Positions 47,771 through 59,420 of a DNA stretch of 64,000 nucleotides are shown one piece after another (positions within the stretch are counted from its first letter, which is position 1; the number at the start of each line of letters is the position of its first letter). The notes beneath the pieces were generated by a model that was not told the DNA's origin, searched no databases, and was given only the letters and a program-made list of their open reading frames with translations. The stretch is from Atopsyche davidsoni (Eukaryota; Arthropoda; Insecta; Trichoptera; Hydrobiosidae). The position numbers and the translations under genes were made by a program. The stretch is taken from the NCBI GenBank assembly GCA_022113835.1, contig JAILWY010000001.1, positions 9,920,001 to 9,984,000 on the forward strand. Reading direction: 5' to 3'.

Positions 47771-48309
47771 AAGATAAGAGAATAGTTAAAATTATCTGAA
47801 GTATAAATCAAGATTTAATCAGAATTCATTAAACAGTTCAACAATTTGAATTATTGTATGGTGTGCATGATTTGATTCAAATTATTTATAAAACTTCAAG
47901 GTCACCCTTGGTGTACTTTATCATGCTTGTATTATATTCTCTAGCTCCTATTTAATTCTAATTTTTAATCTTTAGATTTTTAGAAATTGAAACCCGGATA
48001 TTTCGACCTACAGGTAAAATATATACTACATTACTTTTGTAAGGAAACGACTATACAATAATGCTATTGAGCAGCAGCAATATGCAGACTTTTACTTTCA
48101 ATAAAACAACTGCGGTGAAGAAGGATCCTAAGAAAACCATGCACACTGGCTCAGCATAAATATATGTTCAATGAGATGGTCACTAACCTCCCCTGAGGAG
48201 AGGTTTAGAAATATCTGCGCGGGTGTCCAACTTGCCCATATTTGCTTAGACACCACAGTTTGTGAGCAAATATTTCATTAATTAGTTTTATGGCAGTTCA
48301 AGGTTGATT
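47771..48309. other. AT-rich spacer
   Basis: Nothing recognised. Confidence 0.5.
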
Positions 48310-48747
48310 TTAATTTTTAAACTGTTTCACAAGTTTAAAATCACACATATCGGTTAAATTTGTACTGCGTTTATATTTGGCGTCGGTTTTCACTTTCGGC
48401 GGCCCAGTTTCAAGTTTCGTGCTGCCGGTCGCCGACATTGGTGACAGACTGACATGGAAGCATTTAGAAGCTGATGAGGCGCTTCCTCCGGAGGCAGGAA
48501 GCGGCGCACCGCGCGTGGGAGAGGCCCGCGCCCTCGGCTGGGAACAGGCCGCTATCATTGACATACTCAATGAGGTCGACAAATCTACATTAGAAGCGCA
48601 TAATCTTATAAAACAATTATTCAAAACAACACCTTTTTTACATACATCTCTTTTGTTTAATATAGACGTATAGTCTGATATACGAGAACAATGCCTAGTG
48701 CGTGCAACAGTTGTTAAGTCCATTAATTTAAACACAAAGTACTGCAA
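48310..48747 (-). other. Longest open frame in the window (145 codons), doubtful coding
   Basis: A minus-strand frame of 145 codons overlaps an antisense plus-strand frame of 98 codons (48377-48673). The central 55 or so residues (roughly 50-110) lie in a GC-rich island at 48385-48560 and are Ser/Ala/Pro-rich. The ends fall in AT-rich DNA. No domain, signal peptide or family resemblance is visible. Two antisense open frames over one GC-rich core most often reflect low stop-codon density. A single conserved exon with flanking splice sites cannot be excluded; regulatory DNA is equally likely. Confidence 0.15.
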
Positions 48748-49005
48748 AGCACAGTGATAAATTTCTATATAAAATATGTAAATTTAACAAATGAGACCTA
48801 TAATACTTAAAAAGATTAAAATAAAGTTTAATAACAAAGTAATGGAATATGAGCAATTGGAAATCACCGGGCTGGGAATGCATGGGGTTTTCGCAATTGT
48901 GGCTTGCTGGTTTATAAAATAAAATAAGCGCAAACAAAACTAAACATCAAAAATTTTACCCTTGTTGAGGGATAAGGCATTTGTTAGGTGAAGATCCATT
49001 TTTTT

Positions 49006-49184
49006 ATTAATGATATGAAATAATTTTTTATAATTTCTTCACTTTGAGTTTATTTTAACATTTATGCATGACTAGTTTCAACCAAAAGACTTGGTCATCA
49101 TCATCTGGTTGAAACTAGTCATGCATAAATATTAAAATAAACTCAAAGTGAAGAAATTATAAATAGTTATTTCATATCATTAAT
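49006..49184. repeat. 179-bp foldback element (79-bp inverted arms)
   Basis: The left arm 49006-49084 and right arm 49106-49184 are reverse complements with only three mismatches over 79 bp, around a 21-nt loop. The near identity implies a recent origin or ongoing gene conversion between arms. AGATCC occurs on both sides (48992-48997 and 49201-49206), too short to be a sure target duplication. No protein is encoded. It may be a MITE or foldback transposon, or a hairpin-RNA locus feeding the siRNA pathway if transcribed. Confidence 0.9.
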
Positions 49185-49430
49185 ATAAAATTTTTACAAC
49201 AGATCCCTTGGAAAAATATTGTTTCAGTTCGTCTTTTACTCATATTCACATATCACGTATTCTCACTGTCCAGTAAAATCTCGATAATCCATTGATCTTT
49301 TAATATTTGAACTACACAAACTCAATTTTTTTTTTATTATTGCAATCAAATTTCGTTCAAATGACTGGAATGCTGGATTTATAAGTTTATAATATTCATT
49401 CACGGGGTGACAATTTAATTTGAAATGTTT
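49185..49430. other. AT-rich spacer
   Basis: Nothing recognised. Confidence 0.55.
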
Positions 49431-49514
49431 GTTTGCACACGCCGTTCGTGATTATTTCCAGAGCAAACGACACTCGAGGTGTGTGTTGCGGCGAACGAGA
49501 AGGAGGGACCCCCG

Positions 49515-49633
49515 CCAGCCCCCGAGGGGAGGTCCCTCCTCAAGCCCCCGGGGGGAGGGTCCTCTTCAAGCCTCCGGGGGGAGGGGTCCTCCGCCAGCCC
49601 CCGAGGGAAAGATCTTCGCCAGCGCCCGGCGCA
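49515..49633. repeat. GC-rich minisatellite, about 26-bp unit
   Basis: Units at 49515-49540, 49541-49566, 49567-49592 and 49594-49618, plus a partial unit to about 49633, follow the pattern CAAGCCCCCGGGGGGAGGGTCCTCTT with substitutions. Each unit contains a C-run then G-run that can self-pair. Three open frames (79 and 87 codons plus, 86 minus) through the array are Pro/Gly-rich artefacts of the repeat. Confidence 0.88.
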
Positions 49634-49736
49634 TTATTCCCGAGAGCATTGAGCATTGAGCACTGTGAAATTGTTCCCTTGGAATGCATGGAGTAAACTG
49701 ATGATACGGGTTCGTTTGACGGTTTATTACTGAGGT

Positions 49737-49780
49737 GCAGAATTATTGCTCTACGCAGTTGCATAGAGCAATAATTTTGC
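49737..49780. repeat. 17-bp hairpin with 10-nt loop
   Basis: GCAGAATTATTGCTCTA (49737-49753) pairs with TAGAGCAATAATTTTGC (49764-49780): 13 contiguous exact pairs nearest the loop, then one G-T and three Watson-Crick pairs. Loop is CGCAGTTGCA. Could be a small foldback remnant or a structured RNA; too short for a standard pre-miRNA. Confidence 0.88.
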
Positions 49781-50630
49781 TTGTATGATTGTATGTACAA
49801 AGATTGTGTGTATGGTATATTACTTCTGTTGAAATATGTTTCGGCAGCCGTTGTTAGATTAATTTTGTTTCATGGTGATGACCTTCCCGATATTTTAATT
49901 TCTCCGAAGTTTTGGTCCCTGTGTTATAATTCCAGCTCGGGGACTGAAATATCGGAGAAGTGATAACATCAAGCAGCTCAACACCCATGGATCCAAATTA
50001 ACTTATTTTAGATTTTTTTAATTTTAATAAATGCATTAAAGTTACATAAAAGTTTTCGCGTATATTATTATATTCAAATAATTTTTAATACTCAATAATA
50101 TTATTTTTTTGGCATACAATAATATCGTGATATTAACATGATTTCAAATATCAACAAGGAAAAAAACATCCTATTAAAAGTTTCATTTGCGTTGATATTG
50201 CATTTTATAATAAGAAATTTAATTTAAGCTAGTCAAAACCGTAGCGGAAGCCGTATCTAGGTACAGACAAAGAATTTTATACTTTTTAAAAAAATATATC
50301 TATTAGGAGTGAGTAAAGAACTCAGAATAAATCTCCATTTTACTAACGAAACAATTACTTTATAACATGAACTTAAAAAGACCGCGCTGAAGAGACTTCC
50401 TGGGATTATTTAAAAAAATGGTTAGACTCGTCGCGTTAAAGCTTTACTATTTTAAGACAGGTAAAAAAGAGAAAATGTAAAGGACTTTTTTTTAAACACC
50501 TAAATTAAGTCACAAGATGAATTAATACGTATTCATCCATTCAAGATTATTAATCATATCAGGTTATGCGTTATTTTTTCCTGTGATTCATTAATAAATT
50601 GCTTTTCATAACGCGTATAAGATTTATTGT
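49781..50630. other. AT-rich stretch
   Basis: A mixed patch at 49840-49990 overlaps a 60-codon frame with no family resemblance. No gene recognised. Confidence 0.5.
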
Positions 50631-50830
50631 AATCCTTTCTGGAGGCGAGTGAGAGATAATGGCGTGCATTCCTTTAGACAAACGCAGGTAATAAATAGTC
50701 GAGCGGAATCTCCGTTTCCGCCAGGAATTCGCTCGTAGCCGCCGCAGGCCGCGCGCACCCCGGCCTGGTCATCATCACTCATCTGCATAATTGCTGAGAA
50801 TGCGTGCACATGCACCCAACAATGAGAATC
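50631..50830. promoter_or_regulatory. GC-rich island
   Basis: CpG-rich segment (TAGCCGCCGCAGGCCGCGCGC-like core near 50736-50757) next to TAATAAATAGTCG, a Hox/Cad-like AT core. A 63-codon minus-strand frame (50624-50815) overlaps without a recognisable domain. Confidence 0.22.
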
Positions 50831-51019
50831 ATTGAATTCAACGAGGCCTCTAGAGCCACATCACGTTTACTGATTTTTACATAATTACAGTGTACCGTTT
50901 TTATAGATCAAAAACACATATAATTTTTTATAGAATATCAATTTTACAAAGAAGCCCATATCACAAAAATAGTTGCATAAGTCTTTGACAGCAGAAGAAC
51001 CTTTGAGGAACAGGTGCCT
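50831..51019. other. AT-rich spacer
   Basis: Nothing recognised. Confidence 0.5.
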
Positions 51020-51320
51020 TTAAAATCATACTTTATTCTTCATCGAGTGCCTCTCCTCAGAGGGGGCTGGCGACTATTTCACTGAGCATATACTCATGCT
51101 GATCCAGTGTGCATAGTTTTCTAAGGTGAAAATTTTCCTTACAAAGCTCTGGCGTTTAGATCTGTTACTCTTTCAAGTACATAACTTTCTACAGCAAGAG
51201 CTCCCCCGCCTCGGCAAGGAGCTTCCAGAGCACATCCCTTCACAATCATTCAAAGTCCACTAGTCCATTACCGATCCTATACACACGCTCAGGGTACAAA
51301 ATGGCAGCCATGCACAAGTA
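51020..51320. promoter_or_regulatory. Mixed island with a CTCF-core-like string
   Basis: AGGGGGC followed by TGG at 51061-51070 matches the AGGNGGC core of insect CTCF sites, but the upstream half of the motif is poor. No coding frame. Interesting mainly because it is oriented opposite to the better CTCF-type match at 59306-59320. Confidence 0.18.
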
Positions 51321-53260
51321 ACAGAATGGGGAGTGCGTGGAAAAATCACATAAAAACATAAATTTGCTACACCTTAAAAAATTTATGACATTACGTACAG
51401 AACTATATCTCTACATAGTAACTAGAACGATTTATTTGCTCTGTTGTCTTTATTTCGTTGTCTCAAATTATAAGCAGAACAACTTGGGCATTGAATTCAA
51501 GAACAAACCAGATGCTTATGGTATACTTCCGGTAGGTTTTAGTACTCAGGCGAGGCGGTGCGGTTCTTAGGCGGGGGACGTGCAGTGATAAGGCCCTGCA
51601 CGCTGCGCGGCGCTGCAGGCAACGGGAGACTGGACTGTGAGATATGGCAGCTGGGTATGAGTGCACCTTGCTTATTTAAATCTCGCAATAGTTATTCACT
51701 TTATTATTTAAAAATATTAAATTACCAAAAAATTTAAAAAAAAAATCTGCATTATTTATCGCTATTTGAAAAAGTTATAAGAGGAACTCTTTGCAACTGT
51801 GGCTAGTCAAAACGATTTAAGTTAAAATTCTGCAATTGACCTTTGAAGCTTTTTCTGATGTCATATTTTTCAGGTGATTATCTTTTTACATTAATTGTGA
51901 AGTGTGTATTCGATATTAACCTTTTCATACTTCAATACAGGTACCATTATAAATATCTCAATTTGTATAAATTTTTCTGTCTATTATTCTGTCTTAAACT
52001 TTATAACACTTAATGGTTATTTTTTTTTTTTTTGGAAAAGAAATATCCAAAAATAGGACATCATAAAGTATAGAAAAATAAAAGACTTGTTAAAGTAACA
52101 ATATTAAAACGGACAGAATACAGTTTAGAGCAAGGTCTGACGTAAGACCCTTAATATTGAATGCAATACTCGAGACGAGGAGTGTCCTGAAACAACCCCC
52201 AGATAGGAAGAATTTATGAAATCCGTGACATCTTTAGTGGAACTTTGTGGGGGCTGTCGGAGGCAGAGAAGAGTTGAGATTGCAGAGGGAGTCTAGTAGA
52301 GAATCGAGAATGGGCGATAACCAAGTTTCCTCAAAACTTGCATCAATCAAGATGTACTCAATCTAATCTCCACAGGCTTATTGAAATAATATAACATTTT
52401 ATTAAAATAGATACAGACTTGTACTTTAGTTTATAAACGTGGTAAATCTTATTTTAAATTGTAAATATGTCTGAATCGATTTACAAAGATATTATTGTAT
52501 TATTGCGTCATAACTTTCAAGTGATTATTTATCATGTGAGTGATTATTAATATTGTGTATATTTCGTTTCAAATAACATTAAATATTAATTTTCTTACAA
52601 TGACAAATTTCAATTCTAATACACAGTTAAATATTATTTAAATTGCATAAACACTTCAATGACTGGCAGATTGCGGCATTGACTGTGTTAATTACATGTT
52701 TAAAAATTAGGTAATAAACTCACCTAAAACTAAAGAATCACTCCAGACAGATTTAGTAACAGGTTATTACACAAACCGTAATCATGACTGTTGAAATGTA
52801 TACAAGGTAATTAAAATAATTTTAAATATATTTCTCTGCTCCACATCCGAATGTATACTTATGACAGAAAAAATCAAATATTTTTTTTAATTTTCAGCAT
52901 CATCAGTTTGGTATTCACCTGTTAGGAATGAACGGGGAACCCTTCAATCAGGAGTCCGCGGTCTAACTAAAAAAGTAATAAACCTTTTAAAAAATATTAC
53001 ATACGTGAAAATTCTCGAAGGAGTATTGTTTGATAAACGTAAATAATAGTAATTCATTTAAATGTACGTTTCAAAAAGTAAATAATCTAAAAAGTTTTTG
53101 AATCTAAACGAATATAACAGAAGCCAACCTCTTTAGTGAAATTATCATTTGAAATATTATTACAATTACCCGACAGTTCTCTCGGAGAAATGGATTATAT
53201 GTAAAAACTCCGCAAATGTTCTCAGTAACTTTTGTACGAGTTGCGAAATGGATCCATCTT
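51321..53260. other. Mostly AT-rich stretch
   Basis: Mixed patches at about 51530-51670 (CpG-containing) and 52130-52330 (purine-rich), neither with a credible frame; T14 near 52022. No tRNA or transposon end recognised. Confidence 0.45.
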
Positions 53261-53520
53261 ATTCTTCTTTGTCTGACATCGTTTGTCACCTTCTCGAGTG
53301 TTGACAACTGCCGATATTTCCCCTCCCGACTCCGCCGGGCCCGCTAGGGGAAAACTTTCAGGAGGCCGGCAACCCCGGATACTATTCCCATTTAAAAAGG
53401 GAATTTTCCCTTCGGAGAATACGCGCTGGGGAGAGATCCTTTATGATGACGTTAAATGGATGCGGTCTCGTGTACAAGGCCGGGAGGAGCAGTAGCGGCG
53501 ATTGTTTGGTCACAGCACGT
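53261..53520. promoter_or_regulatory. GC-rich island with Rel-like GGGAATTTTCCC
   Basis: GGGAATTTTCCC at 53399-53410 contains GGAATTTTCC, which fits the general Rel/Dorsal half-site pattern, and it follows TTCCC so that TTCCC and GGGAA also form a small hairpin. Overlapping frames of 70 and 95 codons on the plus strand look spurious. A regulatory role is possible. Confidence 0.22.
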
Positions 53521-55735
53521 GGGGTTTATTTTTATGCGACTCATATTTCTGTCTGCTATGATGGTGTAAGGTTTCATTTTGTTTGTGAGATTAATTGTCA
53601 GTTACATACTGGATTTGATTACATCAAGAGAAAACTTTGTTTGCTGAGTCATCTTCATTATTTTTATTCAGTCATATTTATTTTTATCGTTATCATATTT
53701 AACTGTAAAAAGAATAATCCACTAAAATAATTAACATACATTTTTATTTTTCGTAGGTATAAATAAATTGAAAATGTCACGATGTATGCGAATTAACCTG
53801 CACATTTTCTGTAAATGTTTTTAAACTTAATAACAAAAGACTAAAATATATAAAAAGTCAACAATTCAGTCAAATTAGATTTTTAATCAGACTTGAAACA
53901 ATAAACTGTCGTTAATATTCATACATAAAAAATATTTTTTTTAAATTTTAAACAACAGCAAAAATATACATATTTTGACTGTAGCTTAAATATATATAAT
54001 CCGAAGTATTAGATTTTCAGGGTCACTGCCAATGATTCCAGACCCGTTTTTATGTACCCTCTCCTGAGAGAGAACGGTCATATTGAGACCTTTCGTATTT
54101 ATTATTTTTCTTTCGTAGATTTTCAAAAACATGATAAACCTGGTACGTGAGAAGCACTTCAATATCGCAAAGGTTTCGTTATATTATATACGAAGCAAAC
54201 AAAACAAGGGAGTATTTAAAGTTTGAAAAATGGATGAGATTGATTAATATTTACTACAAGATATTGAATTAGATTGTATTACATTCAGAAACTTGCAGAA
54301 GGCAAGGTGTAGTAATAACGTGAGTCAACAGGTCAATATGAAACGAATGACATAATGGAGTAAATACGATTATATTCAAACATTTTTTTGTCTAAACTAA
54401 CGATGCGATTTTTGACTTGTTTTCTTATATTGAATATTAATGATGATGAGTAAGTCATAATGTAGGCGAGTAAGTAAAATAACAATAATAAAAAAATAAT
54501 TAAGGTGGTGGTCTCCTCTAAATCTTCTCGAGAAAATTTGTATTATATATATAATAATATTTCTACAAAATATACCCTTCTTATCAAGCAGAATGTCATT
54601 TTATTAACAAGTTGGTATTTTTTTTATACCTGTATTCCTGACGGCATTGTTTTATTTCGTCTGTTGTTTTACCAAGGATAGGGTATTTTCCTTTTTCTTC
54701 TGCAGAAATAATATTTTACTCAAAGCTTTACCCCAACCGTTATTTGTTATGTTACTTAAAATTTGAATAGGGCATTAAATTTGGACGTCATTAGAAATAT
54801 TATTACTATGTAAGCACAATATTCCTAAATACTTTAAATGTGTTTTATTTGAAAATGTCCTTAAATATATTTTTTTGACATATTACTAACATATAAAACT
54901 GTCAGTGGAAATAAACTATTGAGAAAAATTCACTTAGTCAACAATATACTCGTACAAGTACAATATATTTGAGTGAATTGCATAAATACGACAACCAAAA
55001 AAGAAGTGAATTTCTATCGTCTCTGACAGCGCGAACTACTCTTAATCAAAAACTTACAACAGCAATATAACTAGACGCCATTTTATTCGTATCACTGCTT
55101 GTTATATATCATGCTTTACATTTAGGTAATGCATGAATGGAGTGAAAATACGTCTATCATAGTTTAAAAAAACTCAATTGAGAGAAAGTATAGGTGAAGA
55201 TCTGAACGTATTTTTTAATTACGTAAGTTGTTAAATTGAGTCTGGTACACATATATTTTTTAATTATTTTTGAAGAATGTTCAAATCAGAGATATAATAG
55301 ATAATATAAAAGCGCCCGTGGCTCTAAATGTTCTTTTTAATCTAAATTGTAGGTAGATAAACATATCAAGTACTTATACTCCTTTGTTTTCTTATATAAA
55401 TTAAACGAAGCATACCAAAATCTGCGTGTATTACACAATACAAAATTTATACTTACGGTTACATAGAAATTTAATGTTTTTAAAATAAAAAAAAACGATG
55501 AAATGAGTTAGTCACAACTACTTACTCATTTAAGATATTACATATTATAATAAAACATATACTGATGGTCAATATGTAACATGCCGTTATGCTTGCATAA
55601 ATAATGGCCTGCAAGATCACGTTGGTACTAAAAGCTAAAATAAAAAAAAGAACTATCATATCCAAATTTTATAAGTAGCATATTGAGTTTATGTAGGCAC
55701 GGCATAACAAGAAGAACTAGTATTATTAAATTTGT
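53521..55735. other. 2.2 kb AT-rich stretch
   Basis: No gene, tRNA or transposon end recognised; many short TA and ATAAT runs. Confidence 0.55.
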
Positions 55736-55880
55736 TTGGCCGAGGGTGCCGCAGATTCCCTCGGCAGGAGCAACTGCCGGGCCGCAAGCTCGGGGGAATA
55801 TCGATCGCCCCCCCGAGCCACCCCTAGCAACCCCCAGTAGCCCTTGAGCGCCGCCAGCACGAACCGAGCAAGGGATGCTT
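55736..55880. ncRNA. GC island with three consecutive hairpins, candidate structured RNA
   Basis: Three exact stems follow each other: GCCGAGGG (55739-55746) with CCCTCGGC (55758-55765); GGCAG (55763-55767) with CTGCC (55774-55778), overlapping the first by three bases; and GCTCGGGGG (55788-55796) with CCCCCGAGC (55810-55818). All are GC-rich in an AT-rich setting. No coding frame crosses. A structured noncoding RNA, a structured DNA regulatory element or a composition effect would all fit; neither strand is favoured. Confidence 0.2.
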
Positions 55881-58050
55881 TATCTTTGCGATATTAGGAT
55901 TGTAAATACACTCATATTTGCAAATAAAATCTACGACGCTTTTGGAGTTGTACTTGTACGTTATCTCTTAGTATAGAGGTTTTAATAAAATACTTTGTAC
56001 ATTGGACAGTGTAGTTAACTGATAGATATTTTAATAGTTTATTCCTAAGAAATTCTGTAGTTAATACCAACATAAAATTATTCTGGTGCTCATGCATAAA
56101 ATAATATTTAAAAATGAATGCATATAGTTTTGGACGCATTGTAGCTACAAACTGTTTCCCCATCCTCATCAAATGCTTTTCTACAAATTTTTAATTAAAG
56201 ACACTACCAATTACGGAATACTAAGTATTAATTATCAGGAATGACTTCCCTTTTCCGTATGGTAAAAATATAAATCATAAGATATCCTTTGTAACTAGTA
56301 GGCCTAAATACAGAAGTACTACGCGTCCCCTTAAATCATCCCCCCAACGATGACAGAAGCCGGGGTTGCAGTGTTTATCGTTTCACTTGCCTGGATAACA
56401 AGAATGCCTGCGAATGTTCTTGCGACCATAAAATTCAGATATTGCATTTTTTGTGATGATACAATTTGCTAGCGAACCATCTCGTTTGAGTTTTACTGCG
56501 AGGTTTTACATGAATTATTACTGTTACATGTTATGCGAGGATAAAATTTAAAATATTATTATTATCTCAGAATGCGGTATATTTTAATATTGCTTCATAG
56601 CTCGTAATATTTTATGACCAATAAATAAATGTCATAGGCTGAGAAATAGTTAATATGTGTTTAACGTAAAAAGGGTTTTAAAAAGGAATGCCTGTATTGA
56701 TTACTTTTAAATAAGAACCTAAACTATCCACATACATGCGCAGATAACACCAGCAGTATTTATGATTATAAAGCAAATAGATATTCAAAATTATTATAAA
56801 CTGTTTTTCTTCATTAAATATACTTTTGTTTCTTAAATTATTTTACTCAACCAACAATATAAGGTTATTTTTTATATTTTTGACGTTGTAAATTAAATAG
56901 AGAAAAAACTCACTGAGTGACATAGTAAACTTCTTCGTTTATTTTTAAGTAATTAATGGCTTCATATAAACTTACATAAAAATGCTGACATTTGTAAAGC
57001 CGGTTAAACTTATAGCAGCCTTAAATTTCAAAACAGAATCAGAATTTTTGCTCTCTTCGGGTGTCGGGTGTTAATTATTTTGATGAAAAATGAAGCAAAA
57101 AACAAAAAACTTTCTCTCAATAGAGATTTTTTTAGTCTTTTGATGATCAAATGCTTTAATTAAAATAAAGGTGTATGAAGATCTTAAGACATAAATACAT
57201 TTTTAAAAGTTTATGTTTAAAAGGACAGCTAAAAATAGTTATAGTTGCACAAACAAAAGTATTATCTACCACGAGTACAATATTATCTGAATAATCAACT
57301 ATGATCAGCTTAAAATATATTCGAATATTTTTAACACTCGTAAGTATCAAAATCCATTGTAAAATATAGGCAAAACAGGAAAGATTTCGTAAATGTACCT
57401 TAAGAAAACATGACCGGCAGTGTTCCAGAAATCACACAATATTGTTACAAATATCAAAAAAGTTTATGTTGTACAAGGAAGATTGCTTGGCGAGTCGTCA
57501 AAACTACCACTGAATAAAAAGTCTGAGGTTATAGTTGATTATTTGCAGGCGTCCGGAGACTCTTTTGGTAGATGAGATTGTCAAAGATAATAGCTGTGCA
57601 ATAGACGGTTGTGACGTCATAGTGTCATAACAGATTGACGGTTACTAATCTAATAATAATATGATGATAAATAAAATACGACTACTTATATTATGGAAAA
57701 ACTAAAACGAGATCCGTAGGCTATCTCCCCCTGGAGCGAAAGAAAGTTATAAAATACTTTCAATATTCATTCATAGTGATATACGTTAATATTTGAAAAC
57801 GAATATTTCGCAAAACAATAACACCGAAAATAAACACTTCACAAGGTTTTATTGTATTATATAATATTTTTTTAAAAATTCTTCATATTGATAAATATGT
57901 ACATTTCAGGAGTATTTTATCACGCTTATATAAATTAAGCCGCTTCGTTTACTTCAAATCGTAAAGTCGAGATTTTTACGATTCTCAAATGTCTCGAATA
58001 TTACACGACAACGTGTCGTCACAGGGTCGTTTTCTCCCAAAATACTGTCA
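55881..58050. other. AT-rich stretch with a CRE
   Basis: A perfect TGACGTCA lies at 57612-57619 in a mixed patch (57530-57660), and another mixed patch lies at 56320-56450. An 86-codon minus-strand frame (55912-56172) has no recognisable feature. No gene. Confidence 0.5.
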
Positions 58051-58240
58051 CAAAGTTCGTTGGTAACTACGACAGGGCGGAAGTCCTCCAGCCCAGGCTC
58101 CCCCAGTCCTATCATCGGATTAAACATAAAATTCCGACAAACAAAATTTGACGTAGGGGAGAGCTACCTTTACCGACCGAGAGATAATATTTTGCTGTCT
58201 ACGAGGGATTAAATTCCCTACCCGAGAGGATTTAAAAATT
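58051..58240. promoter_or_regulatory. Mixed island
   Basis: Complex segment with GTAGGGGAGAGCTACC near 58154-58169 (a GTAG/CTAC pairing) and AGGGA/TCCCT around 58204-58219. No coding evidence. Confidence 0.17.
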
Positions 58241-59175
58241 TCATTTTTACTTAAAAGCCACCGGACTAGAAATACACAAATGCGATAAGCTGCCTCAGAA
58301 AATGAATAACTTTACTAGCATATTTCATTATGTTCTAAATATAATATCATATTTTAAAATACATTAAATTTACGCTTCAGTTCATAATGAAATTTATCTC
58401 TGAAAATTGTAGTATGGAGATTGACAGCGTACCTCTTTTATAAAATATTCTTGTTAATAAAACAATACCATTTCTAATGTTTTGTTGTATTTAAGATATA
58501 TTGGTATAAAAATTATTTTTTTATTCAAGCGAAAATTTTTAACTAAACACGAAGGAATTTAAATTTAAGTCAGGTTTTTTGTGATATAAATGAAAACGTT
58601 AAGAGTGAAAAAACGCTGTTTTATTTATACATGCTGTAATTTTACTATGGTAATCTTAAAACTTTGCTGTGTTGGATCAATATCTTAAATATAAAATAAT
58701 GGATTTGGTGAATAAAACACATAATTTATTTAATAGACAAATTTCGTCAACAGTCTTGTTTGGTAAAACTGGTTGACGACTTGATGCAAACCATGACTGT
58801 TGACGTAACTGGTCGCTTCATAAAATAAATGATGTAGAAATTTCACTTTATCTTATATTGCGTAAAATACAATAACGGAGTCGTATCAAGTATTTCTTAT
58901 CGAAAAATCAATTTAGTTATAGAAAAATGTAATCCACGGCTGGTATCGCGATCATGTCGATTGAAATAAAATGTATATTCAATATCGATACAGTGAATTT
59001 AAATATTTTATAAAATATTTTATTTTCCGGTAAATAAACATCACATATTTTCACTTACTACATTATTTTTCTTTATACAGTCATCTCACATCCCCTTTAT
59101 TTTTCACAGCACATTCCGACCAAGCAAGCGATTTTCAAAATATAAATGACAATCCATAATACGGGTGCGAAATTT
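58241..59175. other. AT-rich spacer
   Basis: Nothing recognised; a GTCAACAG...CTGTTGAC inverted pair (about 58747-58803) is the only structured motif, with a 40-nt interior. Confidence 0.5.
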
Positions 59176-59420
59176 CCCAACTTTAGTCGTAAATATGATT
59201 TCCACCCTCGGTATCCATTGATCCACCATTAGTGCGAGCGTGTTGGGGTGGACGTATGAATACTTGCGTATGTAAATGTGTACTTGTCGGAGATTTGTAG
59301 AGAGCGCCGCCCTCTGCTAGATAAGGGTGCAGGCTGCGTGCGCTGGCATGGCGGGGGTCGCAAGCACCCTCTCCTCATTTGCAGGGTCACCTGTATCATC
59401 CCATAAATTAATTTGTTGTA
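59176..59420. promoter_or_regulatory. Island with near-consensus CTCF-type site
   Basis: On the minus strand 59306-59320 reads CTAGCAGAGGGCGGC, matching the CTCF consensus CCASYAGRKGGCRS at 13 of 14 positions. CTCF is conserved in most insects and marks insulators and domain borders. The surrounding island is CpG-containing and has no convincing gene. The motif match is direct; insulator function is inference. Confidence 0.35.

Noticed and set aside
49080..49118. Hammerhead-ribozyme-like core (CAGATGA, stem ACCAA/TTGGT, GAAAC on the minus strand)
   Set aside because: The invariant CUGANGA lacks its U and the surrounding long palindrome pairs the wrong segments for stems I and III. A covariance-model search could overturn this.
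49420..49800. Frames of 79, 87 and 86 codons on both strands
   Set aside because: Pro/Gly-rich artefacts of the 26-bp minisatellite.
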